A stretch of DNA of 40,471 nt, from NCBI GenBank assembly GCA_026989055.1, contig JALSKC010000076.1, positions 1 to 40,471 of the forward strand, given 5' to 3'. This stretch comes from Paracoccaceae bacterium. GTDB lineage: Bacteria; Pseudomonadota; Alphaproteobacteria; Rhodobacterales; Rhodobacteraceae. The notes under the pieces are model-generated. The model was not told the DNA's origin, searched no databases, and saw nothing but the letters and a program-made list of their open reading frames with translations. Below, one piece after another: positions 7,347 through 16,963 of this stretch. The number at the start of each line of letters is the position of its first letter. The stretch's first letter is position 1. The position numbers and the translations under genes were made by a program.

Positions 7347-8894
7347 ATGTCGACCGGCACGCACCCCCGTCTCCGGCGGTTCTTCAACCGCCTCCAGGAG
7401 GCCTTGCACGGCCCGCAGCTGCTGGCCTTCCTGCCGGCAATGACCTTGGGGGCCTACTGGTTCGGCGGCGAGGGGTTGCTGATATTCTTCGCGCTGGTCC
7501 TGCCTGCGGCCTTCGCCATTGCCGGCATGTTCTCCGGAACCGGCCCGGCCTGGAGCGCCGCGCGAGACCGGGAAACCGACCTGCACCTGCGCACCGTGGC
7601 CGAAAAGGCCCTGTCGGAAACGCTCGCCAGCGCCCCGGCAACCGGCATGACGACCGCCGCCCTGGCGATCGAGCTGGACGGTTTCGCCGACATCGAGCGC
7701 CAGTATGGCCGCCGCGCCGCCTCCTCGCTCATGAAGCGCGCCGCCGAACGCCTTGCCGGGGCGCTGCGCGACGGCGATCACGTGGTCCGCCTGGACGGGC
7801 CGCGTTTTGCGGTCGCGCTTTCGCCGGTGCGCCGCGCCGACCTGGAAACGATGATCAGGCTGGCATCCCGCCTGCAGGCGGCCATCGCCGAACCGTTCTC
7901 GGTGGACGCGACCCGGGTCTTCCTGACCGCATCGGTCGGCTTCTGCCTGCCCGACCGGGCCCAGGCCCGCACCGGCCCGGCCCTGCTCGACGGCGCGCTG
8001 AGCGCCCTGGAAACCGCCCTGAACCACGGCCCCGGCGCGATCCGCGCCCATGCGCCCGAAGAGGAACGCCCGGCGAGGACTTCCCGCTTTTCCCAGTCGG
8101 AACTGGCCGAGGCGCTGGACAGCGGCCAGATCAGGCCGTGGTTCCAGCCCCAGGTCTCGACCGATACCGGCGCGCTGACCGGATTCGAGGCGCTGGCCCG
8201 CTGGGAACACCCCGAGAAGGGGCTTGTTTCGCCGCAGGATTTTCTGCCGGCGCTGGAGGACATGGGGCTGCAGGAGAGGCTCTGCGAGATCATGGTCTCA
8301 CGTTCGCTCGCAGCGCTGCGCCAGTGGGAGCGCGCAGGGCACAGGGTGGCCTGCGTCGGGGTCAATTTCTCCCAAAACGAGCTGACCAACCCGAAGCTGT
8401 GCGAATGGGTCAGCTGGGAGCTGGACCGTTACGAGCTGTCGCCGGACAGGCTGTGTGTCGAGATCCTCGAAAACGTCATCGCCGATACCGACGATGACCT
8501 CGTGGTGCGCAACATACAGGCGCTTTCGGCGCTCGGCTGCCGGATCGACCTGGATGATTTCGGCACCGGCCATGCCTCCATCGCCAGCATCCGCCGCTTC
8601 TCCGTCAACCGGATCAAGATCGACCGCTCCTTCATCACCCGCGTCGATCGCGACCGCGAGCAGCAGAACATGGTCGCCGCGATACTGACCATGGCGGAAA
8701 GGCTGGACATCGACACGCTCGCCGAAGGTGTCGAGACCATCGGAGAACATGCCATTCTCGCCCAGCTGGGCTGCGGCCACGTGCAGGGATTTGCCGTAGC
8801 CAGGCCGATGCCGCTCGAGGCGACCGAACAATGGATGGTGCAGCATCGCGCCAAGCTGCCCGCAACCCCAAGCGTGGGAAAATCCATCAGTTGA
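7347..8894 (+). CDS. Membrane-anchored EAL c-di-GMP phosphodiesterase with degenerate GGDEF domain
   Basis: The 515-residue protein has a hydrophobic N-terminus (about 24-63), a GGDEF-like domain (about 80-235) and an EAL domain (about 248-505). The cyclase signature is lost: RLDGPRF stands where RxGGDEF would be (148-154), so synthesis of c-di-GMP is unlikely. The EAL catalytic set is present: EAL (281-283), Asn340, Glu372, DDFGTG (403-408), Lys424 and AEGVET with Glu460. Hydrolysis of c-di-GMP to pGpG is therefore likely, perhaps tuned by the dead GGDEF. ATG 7347 follows GAGGG; an earlier in-frame ATG at 7236 would overlap ttcA. Confidence 0.92.
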   Translation: MSTGTHPRLRRFFNRLQEALHGPQLLAFLPAMTLGAYWFGGEGLLIFFALVLPAAFAIAGMFSGTGPAWSAARDRETDLHLRTVAEKALSETLASAPATGMTTAALAIELDGFADIERQYGRRAASSLMKRAAERLAGALRDGDHVVRLDGPRFAVALSPVRRADLETMIRLASRLQAAIAEPFSVDATRVFLTASVGFCLPDRAQARTGPALLDGALSALETALNHGPGAIRAHAPEEERPARTSRFSQSELAEALDSGQIRPWFQPQVSTDTGALTGFEALARWEHPEKGLVSPQDFLPALEDMGLQERLCEIMVSRSLAALRQWERAGHRVACVGVNFSQNELTNPKLCEWVSWELDRYELSPDRLCVEILENVIADTDDDLVVRNIQALSALGCRIDLDDFGTGHASIASIRRFSVNRIKIDRSFITRVDRDREQQNMVAAILTMAERLDIDTLAEGVETIGEHAILAQLGCGHVQGFAVARPMPLEATEQWMVQHRAKLPATPSVGKSIS

Positions 8895-8934
8895 AGGCAG
8901 CCTTCCCGCCCGCTGGCACGCACCGGCGAACCTG

Positions 8935-8963
8935 TTGACATTCCGGGCCCTGCCCTGTTGAAC
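8935..8963 (+). promoter_or_regulatory. Candidate promoter for yidC
   Basis: A perfect TTGACA (8935-8940) is followed after 17 bases by TTGAAC (8958-8963), a poor -10, in the 104-base gap between the EAL gene and yidC. The -35 is strong enough to record, but the -10 is weak, so yidC may also be read through from upstream. Confidence 0.4.
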
Positions 8964-8998
8964 CTCCCTGACCGGAACCGAGCAGGTGGTGCGCCCAA

Positions 8999-10804
8999 AT
9001 GGACGATCAGAACAAGAATCTCATTCTCGCCACGGCGCTGAGCTTTCTCGTCATCCTGATCTGGTTCATCCTGTTCCCGCCCCCCGAACAGGGGACACCG
9101 GCACCCGAAGAAACCGCCAGCGGGACCGGCGCCGTTCCGCTGGCCCCCGTTCCCGCGGAGCCCGCGCCGACCGGCGCCGCGGCGCCGGATGCCACCGCAG
9201 CCCCCGCCCCGGCACCGCGGGCCGAGATCGACACGCCGCGACTTTCCGGAAGCCTTTCGCTTCTGGGCGGGCGCATCGACATGCTGGAGCTGAAGGGTTA
9301 CCGCGAAACCATCGAGGAGGGGAGCCCGAATGTGGTTCTGCTCCGCCCGGTGGGTCAGGCGGAAGCCTATTACACCATCTTCGGCTGGGCCCCCGGCGGC
9401 GCGCTGACGGCCGATGACGTGCCGGGGCCGAACACGCTCTGGCGCCTGGCGCAGGGCTCGCGACTGACCCCCGAAACCCCCCTCCTCCTGGAGTGGGACA
9501 ACGGCAAGGGGCTGATCTTCCGCCGGAAGATCTCCATCGATTCGAACTACATGTTCACTGTGGAGCAGCAGGTCGAGAACGCGACCGGTGCCCCCGTCCG
9601 CATGGCGCCCTATGCCGAAGTGGTTCGCGAGGGCGAGCCCTCCGATCTCAAGGGGTTCTTCATCATCCACGAGGGCGCCATTCGCCAGACCGGCGAGGAG
9701 CTGGACGAGATCGGTTACAAGAAGATGCGCGGCTTCGAGGCAGACCCGGTCTGGGGCCCCGGCGCCGATGTGGCCGAAGTGCAGGCAAACGGCTGGATCG
9801 GGTTCACCGATCATTACTGGATGACGGTTCTCATCCCCGAAGCCGACCGCCCCTTCACCTCGGTGCTGCGTTACGATGCGGCCCGCGACACCTACAGGTC
9901 GATCGCCCGCATGCCGGCGATGGATATCCAGCCGGGGCAGTCGGTCGCGCTCGGCACACGCCTCTTCGCCGGGGCGAAGGAATGGCAGACCATCCGCGAC
10001 TATGAACGCGAAACCGGAGTTTACAGGTTCATCGACGCGATCGACTGGGGCTGGTTCTTCTTCCTGACCAAGCCGATCTTCGCCGTGCTGCACTGGCTGC
10101 GGGAAATCATCGGCAACATGGGCTGGGCGATCATCGGGCTGACGCTCATCATCAAGGCGCTGATGTTCCCGCTCGCCTACAAGTCCTACGTGTCGATGGC
10201 CCGGATGAAGGAGCTGCAACCGGAGCTGGAGAAGATCAAGGAGCGCGCCGGCGACGACCGCCAGAAGCTGCAGAAGGAAATGATGGAACTCTATCGCCGC
10301 GAAAAGGTGAACCCGGCTTCCGGCTGCCTGCCGATCCTGCTGCAGATCCCGGTATTCTTTTCGCTCTACAAGGTCGTCTTCGTGACGATCGAACTGCGCC
10401 ACGCTCCCTGGATCGGCTGGATCCGCGACCTGTCGGCGCCTGATCCGTCGTCGATTCTGAACCTGTTCGGGCTGCTGCCCTGGGCGCCGCCGGACCCGAA
10501 TTCCTTCTTCGCGATCTTCTCGCTCGGTGTGCTGCCGATCCTGCTCGGCATTTCCATGTGGTTGCAGCAGAAACTCAACCCGACCCCGACCGATCCGACC
10601 CAGAAGATGATCTTCGCCTGGATGCCCTGGGTGTTCATGTTCATGCTGGGCCAGTTCGCCAGCGGGCTTGTGCTCTACTGGATCACCAACAACACCATCA
10701 CCTTCGTCCAGCAATATGTCATCATGCGCCGTCACGGTCACAAGCCGGATGTTCTGGGCAACATCCTGCGCGGATTCAGGCGCGAGAGACCCGATCGGGA
10801 GTAG
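8999..10804 (+). CDS. yidC: Membrane protein insertase YidC
   Basis: The 601-residue insertase has an N-terminal signal-anchor (about 9-24), an Ala/Pro-rich tether, a periplasmic beta domain (about 80-340) and the conserved C-terminal core with five membrane segments starting near WGWFFFLTKPIFAVLHWL. The core includes KALMFPLAYKSYVSMARMKELQPE, LPILLQIPVFFSLYKVV and GLVLYWITNN. The hydrophilic groove charge, an arginine in E. coli, is lysine here, still positive. It inserts membrane proteins alone or with SecYEG. The MOSC and yihA genes follow with almost no spacing. Confidence 0.97.
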   Translation: MDDQNKNLILATALSFLVILIWFILFPPPEQGTPAPEETASGTGAVPLAPVPAEPAPTGAAAPDATAAPAPAPRAEIDTPRLSGSLSLLGGRIDMLELKGYRETIEEGSPNVVLLRPVGQAEAYYTIFGWAPGGALTADDVPGPNTLWRLAQGSRLTPETPLLLEWDNGKGLIFRRKISIDSNYMFTVEQQVENATGAPVRMAPYAEVVREGEPSDLKGFFIIHEGAIRQTGEELDEIGYKKMRGFEADPVWGPGADVAEVQANGWIGFTDHYWMTVLIPEADRPFTSVLRYDAARDTYRSIARMPAMDIQPGQSVALGTRLFAGAKEWQTIRDYERETGVYRFIDAIDWGWFFFLTKPIFAVLHWLREIIGNMGWAIIGLTLIIKALMFPLAYKSYVSMARMKELQPELEKIKERAGDDRQKLQKEMMELYRREKVNPASGCLPILLQIPVFFSLYKVVFVTIELRHAPWIGWIRDLSAPDPSSILNLFGLLPWAPPDPNSFFAIFSLGVLPILLGISMWLQQKLNPTPTDPTQKMIFAWMPWVFMFMLGQFASGLVLYWITNNTITFVQQYVIMRRHGHKPDVLGNILRGFRRERPDRE

Positions 10805-10808
10805 GCCC

Positions 10809-11561
10809 GTGGCGGGGCGGCTTGCCGACATCTGGCGCCATCCGATCAAGGCGCATGGCAGGGAACGGCTGAGCAGCGTGAAACTGCGCGCCGGAGAAAC
10901 CCTGCCCTGGGATCGCGCATGGGCCGTCGTCCGCGCCGGGGCGGATGCCGACGGGCGGAGCTGGGCAAGCTGCGGCCACTTCACCCGTGCCGCGACAACT
11001 CCCACCCTGCAGGCGATCGAGGCGCGGCTGGACGAAGCCCGCAGCGAGATCACGCTGACGCACCCCGATGCTTCACCCCTGTGCTTCCGCCCGGATACCG
11101 ATGCCGGGCAGGCGGCCTTCCTGTCCTGGGTGAATGCCCTGACCGCCGACAGCGGCACTGTCGCAAGCCGCCTGGTGCGCGCCCTCCGCCAGGGCATGAC
11201 GGATACGGAGTTCCCCTCGGTGAGCCTGATCAACGCCGCCTCGCACCGTGCCGTGGCGCAGCGCCTGGGGCGGGAGCTCTCCCCGGCCCGCTGGCGGGGC
11301 AACCTGCTGCTTGACGGCCTGGCCCCCTGGGAAGAATTCGAATGGCCCGGCCACCGGCTGCGGATCGGCGAAGCCATCCTGCGGGTTGCGGAACGGATCG
11401 GGCGCTGCCAGGCGACCTCGGTCGACCCGGGCACCGGCAGGCGCGACACCGACATGCTCAGGCTCCTGCAGGGCGGCTGGGGGCACACGGATTTCGGCGT
11501 CTATGCGGTTGTCGAACAGGCCGGCCGCATCGCGCCGGGCGACAGGGTGGAAAGGCTCTGA
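10809..11561 (+). CDS. MOSC domain-containing protein
   Basis: The 250-residue product begins MAGRLADIWRHPIKAHGRE, the typical opening of the beta-barrel domain in MOSC proteins, and ends with the MOSC C-terminal pattern: GRCQATSVDPGTGRRDTDML, then GGWGHTDFGVYAVV and GDRVE. The cysteine in GRCQAT matches the conserved MOSC cysteine associated with sulfur or molybdenum cofactor transfer. GTG 10809 is chosen because GGGAGTAGG precedes it and it starts 5 bases after yidC. The physiological substrate is unknown. The stop overlaps the next start by one base (TGATG). Confidence 0.88.
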   Translation: MAGRLADIWRHPIKAHGRERLSSVKLRAGETLPWDRAWAVVRAGADADGRSWASCGHFTRAATTPTLQAIEARLDEARSEITLTHPDASPLCFRPDTDAGQAAFLSWVNALTADSGTVASRLVRALRQGMTDTEFPSVSLINAASHRAVAQRLGRELSPARWRGNLLLDGLAPWEEFEWPGHRLRIGEAILRVAERIGRCQATSVDPGTGRRDTDMLRLLQGGWGHTDFGVYAVVEQAGRIAPGDRVERL

Positions 11562-12205
11562 TGGCGCTGACATTTCCCCTTGCCGCCCCGTCGCCGGAAG
11601 CCCTCGAACGGGGGCGGCTCCTGTTCTCCCGGCCGAGCACCTTCCTGAAAGGAGTCGTCTCCATGGAGGGGCTGCCCCCGGCGGACCGGGACGAAGTCTG
11701 CTTCGCGGGGCGCTCGAATGTGGGAAAGTCCAGCCTGATCAACGCTCTGACCGGGCGCAAGGCGCTGGCAAGGACTTCCGGCACCCCCGGCCGCACGCAG
11801 GAGATCAACTTCTTTGCCGCAGCAGACAGCCATTATCTGGTGGATCTGCCCGGTTACGGTTACGCCCGGGCCCCCCGCCCGGCCGTGAACAGGTGGCAGC
11901 GGCTCATGAAGGCCTATCTCGGCGGGCGGCCCTCTCTGCGGCGCGCCTTCGTTCTGATAGACATCCGCCACGGGATCAAGCCGGTGGACGAGGAGATCCT
12001 GGCCCTTCTGGACCGGGCTGCCGTTCCCTTCCAGTGCGTTCTGACCAAGGCCGACAAGGTGGCGCCCGGAGCGCGCGAAAAGGTGCTGGGAGGGCTGCGC
12101 CGCGCCCTGGCCGCGCATCCGGCGGCCTACCCCGAAATCGTCGTGACCTCGGCGGCAAGGGGCAGCGGGATCGCCGAGCTGCGCGCCATTGTCGCAACGC
12201 TGTAA
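11561..12205 (+). CDS. yihA: Ribosome biogenesis GTP-binding protein YihA/YsxC (EngB)
   Basis: The 214-residue GTPase of the TrmE-Era-EngA-EngB-Septin class contains G1 GRSNVGKSS, the switch region TSGTPGRTQ, G3 DLPGYGYA, G4 TKADK and G5 TSAARGSG. It assists late large-subunit assembly. Start ATG 11561 overlaps the MOSC stop, and no better start exists nearby. The yidC-MOSC-yihA-argB order recurs in Rhodobacterales as far as I recall and implies one operon. Confidence 0.95.
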   Translation: MALTFPLAAPSPEALERGRLLFSRPSTFLKGVVSMEGLPPADRDEVCFAGRSNVGKSSLINALTGRKALARTSGTPGRTQEINFFAAADSHYLVDLPGYGYARAPRPAVNRWQRLMKAYLGGRPSLRRAFVLIDIRHGIKPVDEEILALLDRAAVPFQCVLTKADKVAPGAREKVLGGLRRALAAHPAAYPEIVVTSAARGSGIAELRAIVATL

Positions 12206-12272
12206 TGATCTTGCCACCGCCCCCCTTGGCAGGGCCGGCGGATCCGGTTAGGTGGGCTTCCGGAGGCCGCCG

Positions 12273-13136
12273 ATGAAACCGCGCAAGACGATGACCCGCG
12301 ACTGGATCGCCACCGCCCGGACCCTTTCCGAGGCACTGCCCTACCTGCAGCGCTATGATGGCGCAACGGTGGTGATCAAGCTGGGCGGACATGCCATGGG
12401 AAGCGACGCGGCGATGGAAGGCTTCGCCCGCGACGTGGTGCTGATGCAGCAGGTCGGGGTCAACCCGGTGATCGTGCATGGCGGCGGCCCGATGATCACC
12501 TCGATGCTGGAAAGGCTCGGCATCGATTCCAGCTTCCATGAAGGCAGGCGGATCACCGACGCGGCCACGATGGAGGTGGTCGAGATGGTGCTGTCGGGCC
12601 GGGTCAACAAGCGCATCGTGCAGGCAATCAACGGCCAGGGCGGCCGGGCGATCGGGCTTTCGGGCAAGGATGCGCAGCTGATGAAATGCCGCTTCGCCAA
12701 CCCGGAGATCGGGCTGGTCGGCACCCCGGAGCAGGTGGAACCGGATGTCCTGCGCAGCCTGGCAGGGAGCGGCTTCATCCCGGTCATCGCCCCGATCGGC
12801 CAGGGGCCGGCGGGCGAAACCATGAACGTCAACGGCGATACCGCCGCCGGTGCGATCGCGGCCGCGCTGAAGGCGGACCGTCTGCTGCTGCTCACCGATG
12901 TGGAAGGCGTCAGGGGTCCCGATGGCGAGGTTCTGACTGCGCTGAGCGCAACCCAGATCCGCGCCATGATCGCCGACGGCACCATCGCCGGCGGCATGAT
13001 CCCGAAGACCGAAACCGCGCTTGCCGCCCTGCAGGGCGGGGTGCGTGCGGTGGTGATCCTGGACGGGCGCGCGCCCAACGCCTGCCTGCTCGAGCTGTTC
13101 ACCGAGCACGGCGCCGGCTCGCTGATTCGTGTCTAG
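12273..13136 (+). CDS. argB: Acetylglutamate kinase
   Basis: The 287-residue enzyme phosphorylates N-acetyl-L-glutamate, the second step of arginine synthesis. Visible marks are [10 protein letters not shown] (phosphate loop), [28 protein letters not shown] and LLTDVEGV, then [10 protein letters not shown] near the C-terminus. The ATG at 12273 follows GGAGG at 6 bases; a GTG at 12252 lacks one. Length and motifs match the family, including the N-terminal extension found in arginine-sensitive enzymes (an N-helix before the kinase core), so feedback inhibition by arginine is plausible. Confidence 0.97.
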   Translation: MKPRKTMTRDWIATARTLSEALPYLQRYDGATVVIKLGGHAMGSDAAMEGFARDVVLMQQVGVNPVIVHGGGPMITSMLERLGIDSSFHEGRRITDAATMEVVEMVLSGRVNKRIVQAINGQGGRAIGLSGKDAQLMKCRFANPEIGLVGTPEQVEPDVLRSLAGSGFIPVIAPIGQGPAGETMNVNGDTAAGAIAAALKADRLLLLTDVEGVRGPDGEVLTALSATQIRAMIADGTIAGGMIPKTETALAALQGGVRAVVILDGRAPNACLLELFTEHGAGSLIRV

Positions 13137-13190
13137 GCCGGATTGCCGCACCTCCTTGCCGGTTCCCCTCGCGCCTTCTAGCTTGGTCGG

Positions 13191-13985
13191 ATGGAAAACG
13201 AAACGCTCATCCGCCTCGGGGTCTTCATCGGCCTGTTCCTGCTGTTTGCCGCGCTTGAGGCCTGGGCGCCCAGGCGCGCCCGCACCCAACCCCGCTCCCG
13301 GCGCTGGTTCACCAACTGGGCCATCGTGATCATCGACACACTGTCCCTTCGGGCGCTGGCAATCGCCATGCCGGCACTCGCCGTCGGCGCGGCACTCGAT
13401 GCCCAAGCCAACGGCTACGGGCTGCTGAACGCGCTGGAATGGCCCCCCCTGTTCGAAGGCCTCCTTGCGATCCTGTTCTTCGATTTCGCGATCTGGCTGC
13501 AGCATCTGATCACCCACAAGCTTCCCCTTCTCTGGCGCCTGCACCGGGTTCACCACGCCGATCGCGACATCGACGTGACCACCGCCGTGCGTTTCCACCC
13601 GCTAGAGATCCTGCTGTCGATGCTGCTGAAGATCGGGCTTGTCTATCTGCTCGGCCCGGCCGCCTGGGCGATACTGGCCTTCGAGGTGCTCCTGAATGGC
13701 ACCGCCATGTTCAACCACGCCAATCTGAACCTGCCCCGCTGGCTGGATGCGTTGATCCGCACGGTTCTGGTGACACCGGACATGCACCGCATCCACCATT
13801 CCACCAGGCGCGAAGAGCATGACAGCAATTACGGTTTCGCTCTCAGCCTGTGGGACAGGATCTTCGGCACCTATATTGCCGAGCCGAAGGGGGGAGAGGA
13901 AGCCCTGAAAACCGGCCTTCAGTGGCAGGACGACCGGCCCGCGCGGCTCGGCTGGTCGCTGGCGCTGCCGTTTTTCAGGGACTGA
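13191..13985 (+). CDS. Sterol desaturase / fatty acid hydroxylase family membrane protein
   Basis: The 264-residue protein has several membrane segments and the diiron histidine clusters of the fatty acid hydroxylase superfamily: HLITHK (HxxxH type), HRVHHAD (HxxHH), HP and NHAN in the middle, and HRIHHS (HxxHH) near the C-terminus. Such enzymes use O2 at a diiron centre to hydroxylate or desaturate lipids. The exact substrate cannot be read; bacterial members act on sterol-like lipids, carotenoids or acyl chains. It begins 54 bases after argB in the same direction. Confidence 0.9.
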   Translation: MENETLIRLGVFIGLFLLFAALEAWAPRRARTQPRSRRWFTNWAIVIIDTLSLRALAIAMPALAVGAALDAQANGYGLLNALEWPPLFEGLLAILFFDFAIWLQHLITHKLPLLWRLHRVHHADRDIDVTTAVRFHPLEILLSMLLKIGLVYLLGPAAWAILAFEVLLNGTAMFNHANLNLPRWLDALIRTVLVTPDMHRIHHSTRREEHDSNYGFALSLWDRIFGTYIAEPKGGEEALKTGLQWQDDRPARLGWSLALPFFRD

Positions 13986-14246
13986 TTCCGCTTTTCAACC
14001 GGCCCTTTCCCGGCCATTCTGGCGCCATGTCGCCAGGCAGGAGCAGGACCGTCTCCGTGGCAAGCCGCCGCACCATTCCCCGGGGGCGCCCCGGCGGCGG
14101 GAAGCGCCCCCGTGCCCGAAGGGCAGGCCCGGGTGGCGCCGGGAGGCACGGCCCGGCGAGCCGGCGGGCGTGCTCCGTCTCTCGGCATCGTGGCCGCCTT
14201 GCAGAACGATCCGCCATCACATGAGTGATATGAGGACATTTCACCC

Positions 14247-14768
14247 ATGAGCCTGCGACTGATCCTGATGCGCCATGCCAAATCGGACTGGAACGCCCCG
14301 GCCGGGAGCGATTTCGACCGCCCTCTGAACCGGCGCGGCTGCCGGGACGCCCCGGCCATCGGCCGCTGGCTGGCCGGGCACGGCCACATTCCCCGGCTTG
14401 TCCTGTGTTCCGCTGCGCGGCGCAGCCGCGACACCTGCGCTCTCGTGCTCGAAGCCATGCAGGCTGCCCCGGAACTGCGCCATTGCGAGCGCCTTTACCT
14501 GGCCTCGGCCGAGGCGATGTTCCGGACCCTGGCGCAGCTCGGATGCCGCAGCCCCGTCATGATGGTGGCGCACAACCCCGGCACCGCCATACTGGCGCGC
14601 GCCCTGGCCGAACGCACCCCACCGCATCCGCGCTTCGACGATTTCCCCACCGCTGCAACCGCGGTTCTGGAATTCGCCCTGCCCGGCTGGGCCGAGCTTG
14701 CCGCCGGCAGCGGGCAGGTGATCGATTTCGCCATCCCCCGCGAGCTGCACGCCGGGCGTTCGGGATGA
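14247..14768 (+). CDS. Histidine phosphatase family protein (SixA-like)
   Basis: The 173-residue protein opens with LRLILMRHAKSDW, the RHG catalytic motif of histidine phosphatases in its SixA form, and has DRPLNRRGCRDA, SAARRSRDTC and VAHNPGT carrying the second catalytic histidine. SixA removes phosphate from phosphohistidine in signalling proteins, so this could act on a phosphorelay, but the target is not evident. It is preceded by 260 bases of GC-rich gene-free sequence and by the small dyad ATCAC-ATGA-GTGAT about 20 bases before the start. It converges with the bzt operon. Confidence 0.9.
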   Translation: MSLRLILMRHAKSDWNAPAGSDFDRPLNRRGCRDAPAIGRWLAGHGHIPRLVLCSAARRSRDTCALVLEAMQAAPELRHCERLYLASAEAMFRTLAQLGCRSPVMMVAHNPGTAILARALAERTPPHPRFDDFPTAATAVLEFALPGWAELAAGSGQVIDFAIPRELHAGRSG

Positions 14769-14840
14769 GAGACGGCACCACGCCCCACGGCACCGTTCCG
14801 AAAGAGCATCCGGAGGGCGCCGGCGTGCCTGCTGCCGGGC

Positions 14841-15632
<792 letters not shown>

Positions 15633-15651
15633 TGCGTCACTCCCTCGAATA

Positions 15652-16962
15652 TCAATGACCCGTCTGAAGCTTGCGCTCCAGATACATGGAATAGCGGCTC
15701 ATCAGGTAGCAGAAGATGAAGAAGACGAAGGCGATGAAGCCGTAAAGCTCCCACACGATCCCGTTCCACTCCGCGTTCGACTGGATCAGCTTCGCCCAGC
15801 CGATCGGATCTGCCAGGCCGATGATCGAAACCAGCGTGGTGTCCTTGAACAGCCCGATGAAGGTGGACACGATGCTCGGGATCGAGATCTTGAGCGCCTG
15901 CGGCATGATGATGAGCCGCTGCGCCTGCCAGTAGGTCAGCCCCAGCGCATCGGCCGCCTCGTACTGCCCCCGGGGCAGGGCCGCCAGCCCGCCGCGGATC
16001 ACCTCGGCCATGTAGGCGGCCGAAAACAGGGTGATCATGATCATCACCCGCAGGATGATGTCGAATTCCGTGCCCTTGGGCAGGAAGTAGTTGAGCAGCA
16101 CCGAGGCGACGAACAGGAGCGTGATCAGCGGAACCCCGCGGATGAACTCGATGAAGCCGACGCAGAGCGATTTCACGATCACCAGGTTCGACTGCCGCCC
16201 CAGCGCCAGCACGATCCCCAGCGGGAAGGACAGCGCGATCCCGGTGATCCCCAGCGTGATCGCCAGCATGAAACCGCCGAACTTGCGGCTTTCGACCGTC
16301 TCGATCGCCAGCGGCAGCACCGAGGCCAGCGCATCGGAAAAGGCTTCGGCAAGGAACAGCCACCAGACGATTGCGGCGACCACGCCGGCAAGCAGCCCCG
16401 CCAGGGTGCCGGTTGCCCGGGCCACGTAGCGGTTGACGAAGAAGCCGATCACGAAGCCGAGAAACGCGGCAACCGGCGTCCAGATGGTGCCGCCCCACAG
16501 CAGCCAGGGCCCGATGAACGGAACCGCGACGGAGAAGACGAGCATCCAGCGCGGCGCCTTGTCGAACAGCACCGGCGCAAGTGCCGCGAACAGCAGGATC
16601 AGCGCCAGGTTCGGCCGCCAGTACATGTCGCTGGGGTAGAAACCATACATCAGCTGCCAGAAGCGTTCGCGGATCACCGCCCAGCAGGCGGCCTCGGTGC
16701 CTTCCCCGTAGCTTTCGGCGATGATCTCGCGGCATTCGTTCAGCGAGCTGGCATTCCAGATGCCCTTGAGCATCCAGGGCAGCACCCCGGCCAGAACCGA
16801 ATAGACGAGGTAGAGCGACAGCAGGGTCAGGATCGTGGACAATATGTCGGAAAACAGGTTCTGACGCATCCAGCCGATCACCCCGACGCTGGTTGGCGGG
16901 GGCGGCTTTTCCCCCAGCATCTCGGTGCGGACATAGCCGATAGATGATTTCGCCCCGCCCAT
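15652..16962 (-). CDS. bztC: Acidic/amide amino acid ABC transporter, permease BztC
   Basis: The 436-residue membrane protein is unusually long for a His/Glu/Gln-type permease because it has extra N-terminal membrane segments and a cytoplasmic-to-periplasmic extension, as in BztC and AapM. The C-terminal permease domain includes [19 protein letters not shown] and the ATPase-coupling [24 protein letters not shown]. Together with BztB it forms the channel. Its ATG lies 1 base away from the bztB stop (TGACATG arrangement), so translation is probably coupled. Confidence 0.94.
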   Translation of the reverse strand: MGGAKSSIGYVRTEMLGEKPPPPTSVGVIGWMRQNLFSDILSTILTLLSLYLVYSVLAGVLPWMLKGIWNASSLNECREIIAESYGEGTEAACWAVIRERFWQLMYGFYPSDMYWRPNLALILLFAALAPVLFDKAPRWMLVFSVAVPFIGPWLLWGGTIWTPVAAFLGFVIGFFVNRYVARATGTLAGLLAGVVAAIVWWLFLAEAFSDALASVLPLAIETVESRKFGGFMLAITLGITGIALSFPLGIVLALGRQSNLVIVKSLCVGFIEFIRGVPLITLLFVASVLLNYFLPKGTEFDIILRVMIMITLFSAAYMAEVIRGGLAALPRGQYEAADALGLTYWQAQRLIIMPQALKISIPSIVSTFIGLFKDTTLVSIIGLADPIGWAKLIQSNAEWNGIVWELYGFIAFVFFIFCYLMSRYSMYLERKLQTGH

Positions 16963-16963
16963 G

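Noticed and set aside
8429-11488. Minus-strand open frame of more than 1000 codons across the EAL, yidC and MOSC genes
   Set aside because: It lies antisense to three well-supported genes and has no domain; long antisense frames are expected in high-GC DNA.
13986-14246. Possible small gene or RNA in the gap before the SixA-like gene
   Set aside because: Only GC-rich low-complexity sequence and a 5-bp dyad are visible; no start with a ribosome site and no conserved motif.
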